From NCBI GenBank assembly GCA_023333565.1, contig JAJKFH010000052.1, positions 620,001 to 684,000 on the forward strand: DNA of 64,000 nucleotides, read 5' to 3'. Below are positions 1-10,870 of the stretch, piece after piece. The translations under genes were made by a program, and so were the position numbers. The notes beneath the pieces were generated by a model, which worked only from the letters and a program-made list of their open reading frames with translations, was not told the DNA's origin and did no database searches. Every line of letters begins with the position of its first letter. The first letter of the stretch is position 1. The DNA comes from Puffinus mauretanicus (lineage: Eukaryota > Chordata > Aves > Procellariiformes > Procellariidae).

Positions 1-300
1 TTCAGTGCTGGCACCCGCGACAGCTGGGACACGGGCTGCGCAGGCTGCGGTGCGCGTGGCGTCAGGCCAGCGCAGCCCTGCGTGGCCATCGCCGAACGGG
101 GCGCGTAGGGCAGCGACGGCCGGTGAGTCCTGAACCCCGGCCAGAGCCGCTGACCTCCCATCCCAGCCTTCGTCGTGCGGTGGGCAGTGCCCTTCAGCTC
201 TCAGCTAACAAGCGGAGGTCGCTGGCTTCGCGGGCTCAGCGCTGGGAGGGCACCTCGCTCTGTGCGTGGCAGCGGTGGCGCTGGGGATGCCCACGTGTAG
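1..300. promoter_or_regulatory. CpG island, cut by the window edge
   Basis: The first 120 bases hold about 17 CpG dinucleotides by hand count, and the density falls away after about 270. This is far above the bulk of the window and typical of an unmethylated promoter island. The island runs off the left edge, so its full length is unknown. A consensus-like splice donor (CG|GTGAGTCC) lies at 122/123 on the plus strand, as expected if a non-coding first exon ended there. There is no TATA box or recognisable coding sequence. A promoter is inferred from base composition only. Confidence 0.5.
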
Positions 301-1393
301 GGGTAGTTCGCGTGCTGTGGGTGCCACCCGCCAAACTGGAGGGAGGAGCAGAGATACAGCCCTGCATTTCCCAGTGTGGGTGTCATCGCTATCTGCAAAC
401 TGAGCCTGCTGCTCCTTGCCCCCGCAATCCCGGAGGGCTGCTTGAAAGGGGGTGGGAGAAGGAGGAAAGAGAAAAGAATCAAGAAACTTTATCAGTTAAT
501 TGGTGAAAGCCTCTCTCTTTGGTTGACTCTATTTGTTTTGACAAGAGCCTCCCCTTCTTCCCTAGAGTGCTCTGGCAAGTGAAACTCTTGCAAATAAAGC
601 AAAGGATCTGCTGAATGCACAATCATGCATAATTTAGTAACGCTGGAGCCTTCTGCACGTCTCGTCACAAACTTGCATTCAGTAAGTGTTAAGACAACTC
701 CTTTGTGGATAGGGATTTCTGTGTGTTTCTTCTTTTTTGTTAAGATTTGGACATCAGACCCCTGCCAGGAATTAAAAATTGACCGTCAAGAAGCTTGTTA
801 GCAGGGCTAACGTTTAACAGACATATCCATTCACACATACACACATTTAAAATAAAGAAATGTTTGTGAATTCTTGAGCGGGTTGACTTTGAAGGATAGT
901 ATGATAAATAATGGAAGACTAGGTTTTCCTTGAACTCACACTATTCACCCATAAGTCATAAAACCAAACTTGATGCGGGGGGGGGGGAGACAACTCTTCT
1001 TTCATTATAAGGAAAAAAAAAAAAGTGTTTTCTATATCTGGACTAGGTGTTTGAGAGGAAAAAGCCATAACTTTGTAACTTATGTGTGTCTATCCCCGTC
1101 AGGTAGATATTTCATGCAGGGAGGAAGACAAAAAATGATTAAAACTAGTGTTAATATTTACTTGGACTAATAGAATGTTGTGCAATATCACCTGAATTAA
1201 AATCAAGATTGTAATTAATAGGTAGTTCATCCTGTTCTACCAGTACAGAATAATTAATTCTTCTTTTCACCCCACAAATAGTAATTAAAGAGAAATATTA
1301 CATAGCTGCACCTGTTTTTCATTATACGGTTGCCACAGTGAGTAAACCAAATCTTTTATTGATGAGAACAGCCATAAGTTTGAAAACTGAGTG

Positions 1394-1535
1394 AAGAGCG
1401 TGAAAACCCCTCTGAGGTTCCCTAGAGACAAGTGAGAAATCTGAAATGATTAAAACATATGGTGGCACATACTGATTACCAACAGCTCCTACTGTGGTTG
1501 TGAGCCCTAATTTCTCTTCGACTTTCAGCTCTTCT
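1394..1535 (-). mobile_element. Old DNA-transposon relic, pogo/Tigger-like (copy 1)
   Basis: Read on the minus strand, this lies in an open frame of 93 codons (1322-1603) containing LTTTVGAVGNQYVPPYVLI. The pattern of a hydrophobic strand, GA, GN, then VPP and a short hydrophobic strand resembles the start of the DDE catalytic domain of pogo/Tigger-type transposases. The motif is a family memory, not a search result. The same block recurs on the minus strand at about 61020-61105: the two align over about 50 bases at roughly 70% identity around a shared 12-base core, TTAAAACATATG as read on the plus strand. No terminal inverted repeats or target-site duplications could be found, so the ends are approximate and the element is inactive. 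It could instead be another ancient repeat whose translation resembles a transposase by chance. Confidence 0.4.
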
Positions 1536-2192
1536 AAGCATTCCCAACTTGGTTGGTTATCCACCCTTCCTTTAGTAAATCTCTTGTGACAGGGAATCAG
1601 CATGACATTGCATAAATAAAGACTGCTGCATGCTGTTTTGCATCCACCTTTCTCAATGTTTTCACTTCATAAGGTATCTTTTTTTCATTTTAATAGCCTA
1701 AGTAGTGATGCACTCGGAGGAAATGTGGAGATGGCTTCTTTCTTGTGTCCACGCTTATTTATGAGGTGAGCAGCAGGTCATGGGAGGCAATGGGAGAACT
1801 GGGGAATAGGTTCAGATTATTGCCTTCTCCAGAATACACAGATGCTTTGCAGAAGTAAGTAACAGAAGGGTATTCAAGGATGGAGAAATCGTAGAGTCAA
1901 AAAAGGTATTGCTTATTATGATGAAAAGAACCTTAAAGTTGGAAATTTGGTGAGTTGAAGGTGAGAAAGGTAAACTTCCTAACAAGGTTATCACCAGCAG
2001 TGTGGAGGGGGCTGGTGCCCTGCAGCAAGTCTAAAATACTCCCTTGAGCATTCGTTTGAGAGCAAGGAAAAGGGAAAGCAACCTTTGAATATAGTTTTAA
2101 ATAATAGCCATAATGAGTAAAGGTACTTACATTAAGTGGATGACCATTCATTTGCTTTGAAAGAATGTGAAAGGTGTTTCAGCAGATATCAA

Positions 2193-2234
2193 CATGCATG
2201 GGTCTGCATGCATTGGTCTACAAGCATTCCTCCT
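2193..2234. repeat. 14-bp tandem repeat, three decaying units
   Basis: Units begin CATGCATGGGTCTG, CATGCATTGGTCTA and CAAGCATTCCTCCT. The first two differ at two positions and the third is weaker. The first two units each contain the palindrome ATGCAT. Confidence 0.6.
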
Positions 2235-2560
2235 GGCCCAGCCTGGTTAGTGAGTTTGATTAGTGGCTGTGGATGCTGTCATTATTTCTGGAAGTATTAA
2301 TGGTATTCTGGGAATTTACTAAATACGTTTTTTTGTGGTTTACATGGTGGCAGTGACTCCAGGCGCTGGGATGGTCGTGCCATCCCGTACACCTCTCGAG
2401 TGCTGCGCCAAGTCGTGTTGCGGTGTTTCGGGACGGGTGACTAACAGCAGCTCTCCCCAGCAGCAGTGTTGGCTGCTCTTGTCAGACAAGTACTGAAACT
2501 GCTGCATTCCTACCCAGAACAAATCTGAAATTGTTCAAAAGCAGTTTTTATATCTCCGCC

Positions 2561-4009
2561 CGGGAGTTTGATAGGAGATGGCAGACGCGCCTCTGGCAGA
2601 TGAAGAAGCTGCCATGCTGTTCGTAAGCAATTACCTCCCTTTGTGTGGAGGACAGGAGGGCTGCGGCAGCGGGGCCGGGAGAGGGGGGCTGGGGTCCGGC
2701 TGGGGAGGGGACCTGGGCCCGGAGCGCTGCTCCTGCTGCGGGGGCTGTTTGGTGGCTCTGCTGCTCTGGCTGGACAAGAGGGCACCAGACCAACTGCTCC
2801 CTGGGAAGTCGTGGCCAGCTGTGCTTACGAGCAGCAGGCAGTTATGGAGGTCAAAGTTTGGATTGCTCAAACCTCGGAAACCATTTCTCCACGCTGGTAA
2901 AGAGCCTGAAAATGTCATCGTTTGTAACTCGGTTCAAAAGGGCTGGACTCATTTAGCTGACTGATTTTTGTATAGGTGGACAAAACTTTAATCTACTGTT
3001 CCTTGTTCCCCGTGGCATTTTATCTTGACGCTATGCTGTGCAAGTTTAACAGAACTCTTAGCAATTATTAAGAAAAAAATCCAATTGATGGATTGGATTA
3101 CTCCAGTGCAGGGTGCAGCCTGGGAGTGGGATGATACCAACCGAGCATCACCTTGTGACTGCCGTTTATCACCTGGTTCGGAGATTGGAGGAGAGCTTTG
3201 CTAATATTCGGGTGTGATTTCATGAGAAGATGGGTGATTTGTGTGGAAAACCTGTCCCCGCAGTCCCGGCGCAGGCTCGGGTACCTGAGCAGTGCATCAC
3301 CTCCCTCCCCTCCGCGCGCCGCGTGCAGGAACGAGTGTCGTGTGGCTGTTACCGTTAATGATCCGGGAGCCTCGGCCAGGTGTAGGAGGGCTGTTCTGCG
3401 TGTCGTCCTGCCCAAATCAGGGCACCGCATTGTGCAGAGAGGGTGCCCCGAGCCACCTGAGCTTGCACCAGTCCTCGGTAATTGGGCAGTGATGGTTAGA
3501 GGCAGCTCCTCTGGGGCTGCGGATGCGGATGAATCTCCAGCTGCTTATATAATTTTGAATTGTGGCAAAGACAGACCAAAAGGTTATACACAAGTAAACA
3601 TTTTCCACAGGAAGGTAACAGTTAGGTGTATGAGGTAGTTTAAAATCCTGTTCGCCTCAACAGCCCCCTGAATCACTAGGCTTTATTTTACTGTGGTTTT
3701 AAAAAAACGTTTTCATGTAGCTGATTTTAACACTGAGTGTTTAACTTGGTATTATATTTGGGCCCCAGAGAGAGAGTATATTTGTATGTCTGGTTCATGT
3801 ATTTATACTGTTTGCCAAGTTCCCCAAGTGCAAGGACACACACTACCACTCATTGGCCATTATCTGTTGCCGTATGCATGCATAAATATTTATTGATATT
3901 GATTAATATTTCTTTCTCATAAATAATACATCACTTTGATTCTGTATACTCTGTTGAGAACAATGCAGAAATACACCAAAGTGTAATAAATATGGTAGTA
4001 AAGTTTGCT
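2561..4009. other. Mixed DNA with two GC-rich patches, no gene seen
   Basis: GC-rich patches at about 2600-2830 and 3240-3440 give overlapping open frames on both strands (up to 146 codons). Frames open on opposite strands at once are a composition effect rather than evidence of coding. The rest, 3640-4009, is AT-rich with several AATAAA-like hexamers. No splice-bounded exon or repeat was recognised. Confidence 0.5.
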
Positions 4010-4660
4010 CCTGGGAGCTGCCCCAGGACGTCGGGGCCGGCTGACGGCAGCGTGGCAGTGCCCGAGCACAGCTCAGAGCAGGGCACGTCTCATGTTGCAC
4101 TCGTACCACCATTGCTGCCCAGTGAGTTCTAGGTTCAGACTCCAGCCAAGTTGAATCTGCTGGTTTCTGGGCACTGCTGACACTGCCGCGTACTTTAGGA
4201 GTCAAAACTCTTTCCTCTGCCCCAGCCAGAGAAAAGCAAGAGGGAGTGTGGCAGCAGATTGCTCCGCCGGCTGCAGGTGCCCGGTGCCAGGCTGCGGGGA
4301 CGCTGGGGATGAAGTGCTCTCATCCATGCATCTGGCGCAGGCAGTGAGCCGGGCGCTGCCATCCCGGTGCCTCACCAGAGCCCGTGTCCTACCGGATCCG
4401 GGGACTCGGGGCTGCCAGCCTCGGGAGCAGGGAGCGGGGTCTGCAGCTCCAGCAGCTGCGGTGTGCCGGTGCAGAGCCCAGCTCGCGGCCAGCCCCCGGC
4501 CTCCACCTTTGTATTCAAACCGTTCACCAAGAACGGCGGAGAACGGCACGGGGCCAGGGTTTTGCATGCTCAGGTGCGGGCACAGGGGAAGTTTTGCCTT
4601 CAAGTTGTGCCAGGAGGAGAGCTGGCAGACAGGGATGGGAGAGCACTGAAAGCACGTCGC
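4010..4660. other. GC-rich patch, possible weak CpG island
   Basis: CpG-enriched sequence is open in frames on both strands (minus 154 codons; plus 133, 98 and 104 codons). Simultaneous openness in overlapping frames argues that the frames come from base composition. No promoter motif or protein family was recognised. Confidence 0.4.
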
Positions 4661-7600
4661 TAACAACTATTGCCTCTCTGAACAACTTGCCTTATTAATA
4701 TTAGTAATTTTTTACCTCAGTAAAATTGGAAGAGTCTCATCAGATCTCACAGCCCCATTGTACCGATCCCAGCAAAAGTAAATAACGTAAAAGCTAAGCC
4801 TTGAGAGAGCCGACGGTCCTGGGATTAGTCAGCTCAGACGTGAGGGAAGGAGGAAAATAACGCTAGAGGCGAGCATGACCAGAGCTCCTCTGCAGGCCAG
4901 AAGTAGGTCACTTTGAAGCAGCAAACAGCTGAAACAAAAATCGAATAAACAAAAGAAAGAGAAAAGAAAAAGGAGATGGGATTAGGATTAAAACTGTTTT
5001 ATCAAATCCCAGCTGAACAATGACATCAGTTCTGGGAACGCTCTCTGGCAAGCACTTGGCACCGCACCCCACTGCTGGAGCAGGGAAGGGGTCCCCGCTT
5101 TCCCCAGAGAGCAGTCGTGTCAAGCTAGGAAATTCTGGAGAAAACGGACTGTTGCAAATGGCCTTTCAGGGAGTCCACCTCCTTTTATGCTCATAGCTAA
5201 ATCCTATGCATCCCTGGAAAAGGCTTAGGTGATTTAGTATTTACCAACAAATCACAGTCAGCCAAGTGCAACCCAGTCCTCCACCCCGGTGTTTGCTATT
5301 GCAGTGCAAACCTTGTCATTTGTTGGAAAAGACTGATGCCAGAATGGTTTGCTTTAGGAAAAAAATATATTCCTGTTAAATGCAACTGCCCTCCTTTCAG
5401 TACAAAGGTAGGGCACAGGGGGGGCACCAGCCGGAGCCTTTCAGACCACAGCAGTGGGGAAGGCTGACCTTTTCTGCAGCGGAGTGGGCTTGACTGCAGG
5501 TTCTTTTTTTCTACCTTTTCCTTTGGTGAGAGGACAAAACGGTGGAGGGTTATATGCTCGAGCCAGGATGCCGAGCATTGGGGAGTTCTGATTTTGCCCA
5601 TGCAGTAATCCTGTATCTTTTTACAAACATATGCTTTGATGATCAAAAGGCAATTCTGTTATCAAACAGCACTTTGGTACCCTAGGTCTCCAAGTGCTTT
5701 TTAAAGAGGACGGGAACATGTGCTGTGCCTTACAGCAGAGGTTTGGGGAGCTGGATTAATGTGGAAAGTCACAATGGAGGCCTGAGGCAAAACGGGGCAC
5801 TGAGGACGTCCACACTGCAAACGCACAGAAATACCTTCTGGACTGGCAAGGAATATGCTATTACAAAAAGAGTTGTTCTTCCAGGCACAACCCAGGTACT
5901 ATTAATATATGGTCATATGCAATAAGCAGAGAGGACCATCTGTCCCTGCTTTTGGAAACTTCTGTAGTCCCTGTTCTTGGAAACACCTATAAAATCAATA
6001 TACTATTGACAGTCACTGTCCTATGTTTGTCACATCAGGTTATCTGCCATACCAACAAGGGTTGGGAGTTTTGCCATTATAGTCATTGCTTTTGTAATAT
6101 TTTGTGGTGCTCAATCAAAGTTCATGGAACTAAATCAGTTTGTACCAGCTGAGTATCTGACCCACTTGCTTTTTGTCTAGGCAAATCTAGACTAATAAAC
6201 TTTCTGTTATGTTGAAGAAACATTAGGTGGTTGAGCTACTGCTAAAAACAAATAATTGCTGTTGAATATACATTGCTCATCTAAAATAAAATGAAGGTCA
6301 TCATCTTTTACAGACGATTTTCAGTAGAGTCTGTTTTTTGGGAGCCGCCCCAGAGGGAACCCATGGCCAGCTGGTGCCTCCTTCCCCCGACTCCTCGCCC
6401 AGCCGCTGCGAGCGGGGCTCTGAGGTGGCCTCGGCAGTTTCTCGGTAGCGCAGGGAGAAGCTCAGCAAGCCCAGGCAACCTGAGGGCACGCAGGACCCTG
6501 TCTCTGCTGCCTCTTTTCGAGACAGAGCGGTTGTCCCCTTTTCGCAGGTATCAATTCAGCCACCCAGGCTTTCTCTTGGTAATGGTATGATGGAAAGATT
6601 TGGTTAGCCTGGATTTCTGTTGTTAATTTATCTCCCCTGTTTTCCTGGCTTTTGTGGGTTTGTCCTTGTACATTTGTCTTATGTTTTTATACTTGTCCTT
6701 AGTAACCTGACCTAGTTTCCACTTTTTGTGTATTTACTCTCTGTGGCAAAACACAGAGTCCACAAGACATCAAAGATGGTGCATATGCTCTTCCAAATTT
6801 ATCATGAAAGGATTGTCTGGAGGCAAATGATAATTTCCACAAAGAGTACGAAAGATTGAGAAAATCTCTGTTTCAGATGGCAGCAACCTCAACTGAAATA
6901 ATTGCTTTCTTTGGCTACTCTTCGCACGAGCTCCTAATGTTTCTGCTCCTGTAGTTTTTCTGAATCACTTGCTAATAGTCGCAGCATGTCTGATTGCATT
7001 ATTATTTTGCAAGGGAAAAACCGGACGAGATGCTTCTGTTTGTGTACAATGCATGTATGATCATGGCATGCTGTGGCAGGTACGTGATGCTCCAGTTTTC
7101 TCTCTGTCCCACGGCCACAGAGGCTGGATCCTGCTGTAGGAGAGGTGGGTGCGAGCCCTCGATGCTCCCTTGCCCAACATGAAAAGCGTTTTAATGGCTG
7201 GGTCCAGAGGGGTAACATTGAGTCGAATGAGTAAGAGGAAATTTTATTCCAGTGGGAGTCGCTTTATATATCTGATGTAATTTAGAAAAAAATCCAAATT
7301 TAGAGAATCCAGAGATTCTCCAGCTTTAGAGTTACATATTTTATCTATCAAGAAAGAAAGTCTGGTGCTTAAGAATATGTAAATAACTTTGATATGTCAG
7401 GTAGCTCTGAGGCTGGCAAAAGAGACGATATTAAAAAAAGCCAAAGATTTGAATCTCTGGCAGCTTAATATCCTCTTTTGCAGGTCCCTGCCTCCTTATG
7501 AAAAAAAATATATTGTGTAAAATACTTAAAACTATCACAGTTAAATCTAAGTTCAATACCTCTAGCATCATGCTCCTGTATGTAATTTGGATGCTATGTA

Positions 7601-8885
7601 TTTTCCTAGTCATTACTTGGGAATTACAAAGTCACGTTGAAAATCAATTGGAAAGTTGACTTTTTACAACTTCTACAGCTTTTTTTCTTTTCTTGTTAGT
7701 TTAAGTATTTTCCTGCAAGAAAATTGCATTGACTGAATTGCTATGCTTCTCAGTTATTTCCTGCTTTGCGAATTCATAGCTGTTCCATCTTATCAGAGTG
7801 GAAATTTCATTAGGGAAATTTTGGGGGTTTTCCTTTTAATTAAAGGAGGTATCATACTTACTTGGTCAAACTACAGCTGCTAATTCCCAGCTGTCATTGT
7901 GGCATTTGTTTAATTAAGAGCAAAATTATCTGCACGACTGGAGAACCATGAGATAGGCTCTTTCAGCATTTGCAGGGTAAGAGCTGTAGCTGGGGTAAAT
8001 CAGTACCGTTCCCCTGCTGTCAGTGGCAAACTAGCACCGTCTACCGTCTGAGGAGGGATTACAGCAACGGGAGAGGCGGGAAGCAATCGTACGTCTTCCT
8101 TGGCCCTGAGCTGCCAGTTAAACATCGCTAATGATGCTGATAAGGACGTTTTCCCACAGATCTCTTCCTGTCCAAGGTGCACTGTTCACCTCGCTCCCAT
8201 TCTTCATGACAAAACCCAGCCGTCTTGCCTTTCTGCAAATATACTTTGCCATACTTCACACTTTGGCCATAGTTTATGCTTAACTTTTTTTCTTTTAGAA
8301 AATTAATATTTAGGGGTTTAGCTTACTTATCTTCTGGGGAACTAAATCTATGTGACTTACCAATCTTGTTCATGTATGATTGATTTGTAGACATTAAAGT
8401 TCCCATCAAAAATGTATGCATTATGACCAACTGTAATTTAGTTAATCAGAAAGATAGGCATCGTTATATTAGCTTAGCAAATTGGTATTATGGAGGGGAA
8501 AAATCCCCTGATAGAGATAAAACAGACCTCGGACACTAGTCATCATCTTGCTGACCTTCAAATGAGTTTGGAGTCCTAACCTATTATCATCCCAGCATGA
8601 ATGAAATGTCAAAGATCTCTTCTAGCATCAGGCGGAATTAATGGTTATCCAGCAAGGAACAATGTAAGGAATTTTTTTCTTTGTAGGATGTAAGAATGGC
8701 TAATTTGTAAAATGAAGATTAGAATCAGAAAATTCATTATAGTTTGTTATAATAGTTTTACGATTTTTAAAAAAAACTTGCAAACTTCTTTTTTATGGTG
8801 CATACACACAAAACGAGCAATTGGGTGAAATGGTGAATGTGTGACGAAACGCAACAAAAACGTGTGACCTGAAAAATGCCCCTTG
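4661..8885. other. AT-rich single-copy DNA, no gene seen
   Basis: This long AT-rich stretch has one moderate GC patch at 6330-6540. It includes a 25-bp imperfect dimer at 5942-5991. The short open frames match nothing I know. No structured RNA was found. A 12-base match to the miR-137 mature region at 7366 lacks the partner arm and was rejected. Confidence 0.6.
5942..5991. repeat. 25-bp imperfect tandem dimer
   Basis: Two adjacent 25-base units both begin GTCCCTG and contain TTGGAAAC. They differ at 5 of 25 positions. The period equals that of the minisatellite at 17346-17645, but the sequences are unrelated. Confidence 0.65.
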
Positions 8886-10439
8886 TACCTACCTGGCCAG
8901 GCGGGCTGTGAAACGGCGGCTCCGTGGCAGGGCGAAGGCTCGCAGGCTCTGCAGTCTGTCCTACTCTGACCGCGGCAGAGCGGTGGCGGTGGGTGCTAGA
9001 GGGCTTCTGCCATTTCCTCTTATTTTCACTGCGCTGTTTCTTCACGTAGGGCTGGCATACTCCTGTCCCTTTTGTGTGTATCCTGCCTGCTCTGGCAGCA
9101 GCACCGGCTGCTCAAGCGTCAGATGAAATGGTGCACAGGAGCTGCGGTGGCCTCGCCCGCGCGGGAGCTGAAAGCTGAATCCTTGCCTGCCGGTGACGGC
9201 GGCCGTGGCGCGGCAGCGGAGGTGCTGCCTGGCAGGGTCCAGACATCATGTGCTGCTGCTTGGGAGCGGGTGGGCTGGCATGTCATGTCGGCAGGGACTG
9301 CTGAGATTTACTGATCTTCTTTTCCTCCTGTGGAATGTGGGACACATTCTGCTTCCTAGAATAATTTGAGACTATGTAAAAAAAAAAAATCCTCCTTTTA
9401 GAGGGACTTGGGACATTTTTTTGTGCCCTTGTTTTGTCCTGCCAGCCATTTTATTTCTTCATTTCATGGTATTACCCTTGGAAGCTTGTCAGACCACTTC
9501 ATGCTTGAGCAGGACTGCCACATTGGTTGTAGGGTGCTGGCAGAGGTTTGTGCCTTCAATGAGCAGAAACACGGAACTTTTTTCACTAAATGTGGATTTC
9601 ACGCTTGCAGCGGTGTGGACACAGTAGCTCAGAAATCCCTTTCTTACAAATAATAATCTGAGATTTTTCTTAAGGAGCAGCGCTGAAATGCACCGAGGTG
9701 GAGTAACGGATGGTCAATCCCAGTGCTCATAACGCAGACCCGTCTTTGATGTAACGGGCGGGGGAGGGACGTGTCTGTCTGTGTGTATATGTTAGGTGTA
9801 TATAAAGAGTAATACTCAGAAGAGCAGCTGACCACACCAGGAAACCCCTACAGAAAACCCACAACCCCCACGCGTGGTGGGTGGGCAGAGCAGGGGCTGC
9901 CCGCGGGGCTGGGGGCACCGGCGGCTCGAGGGCTGGCCCAGCTCTCCCCGTGGCTCTGGCAGCACGTGGTCCTCGCGCCCACGGGATGAATTCGGGTGCA
10001 GGCGTGGCTGGCAGGTTTAGCGGGATTAGTCATGACACCAGGAGAGTCTGAGATGTTAATCAAAGCCGTGTTAAATGGGAAATTCGTAAGTGACCCGAGG
10101 TGGTGATTTCCCATAATCTTCGCTTTTTTTACTGGATGGACGAAATGGAAAATTGGTGAGTCTAAACCACGTTTTTTTAAGTCTGCTTCTGAGCAGAATG
10201 CTAGATCCACTTGATAATATAGTTGATATATTGAGTTTGCCCAGACCTTCATTCGCTGATGTCTGAGTGTATAGTTTGACTTGAAATCCTCTCCAATAAA
10301 TTCAAGGCTGTAAAATTATAATAGGACCCCAGAGCAACCTCCAGTTTCTTGAACTAAAACATATGTTTTCAGAAATTTTTGGAAGGTATAGATCTTCAGT
10401 GCGTTTAATGATCACTATTAACCTCAGAATTATGTAGGG
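8886..10439. other. Mixed DNA with GC-rich patches, no gene seen
   Basis: GC-rich patches lie at about 8890-9290 and 9870-9990, with AT-rich DNA between and after them. A TG-rich stretch lies at 9773-9795. Open frames occur on both strands and none is recognisable. The segment 10010-10260 reads like ordinary single-copy non-coding DNA. Confidence 0.5.
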
Positions 10440-10870
10440 GAAAAATGAGAAACGAAAGGGAGCGGGGAGAAACGGGTAGTGTTTGCACTGCTAGGGGAGA
10501 CGGGTAATTATTCTTGTAAGGGACTCCCTCACTCCCGGCGCCTGCCGTCTGACCCGAAGCTGCGCCGTGCGAGCGGGGCTGGCAGCAGCACCAGCGTCCT
10601 GCCCTGCTCGGTGCGGCCAGCGCGGGGGCTGCTGGGCAGGACCCGTGCGGGGGCCGGGGGCACTGGGCAACAGGGCCGGCAACAGAGCCACGGGGGCTTC
10701 TGCTGCCCGAGAGCCCCCTTGGCCGCTCTTTCCTCTCTGAGGCGTCACCGTCCCAGTCAGAGGCACAGGAGGTGAAGCGTGCTCCTCCGCTGCAAATGCC
10801 AGCGTGATGGAAATAGCACAGCAGCGAGAGCCGGCATCCTTGGGGGGCCGTCTCCTCCTCCCTCAAGGAG
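10440..10870. other. CpG-rich patch, weak island
   Basis: CpG density is raised between about 10540 and 10760. Overlapping frames on the minus strand (153 and 91 codons) and plus strand (98 codons) are open together, the usual shadow of GC-rich DNA. No coding or promoter claim can be supported. Confidence 0.4.

Larger units (their letters stand above)
301..2560. other. AT-rich single-copy DNA, no gene seen
   Basis: This stretch is mostly AT-rich. It contains a run of 11 G (977-987), a run of 12 A (1013-1024), the first transposon relic (about 1394-1535) and a 14-bp tandem repeat (2193-2234). Short open frames occur on both strands but match nothing I recognise and show no codon pattern. No tRNA or other structured RNA gene was seen. 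Confidence 0.6.

Noticed and set aside
3631..3638. let-7-like TGAGGTAG
   Set aside because: Seed only; no hairpin partner.
7366..7377. 12-base match to the miR-137 mature region
   Set aside because: Upstream sequence lacks the complementary arm, so no precursor hairpin can form.
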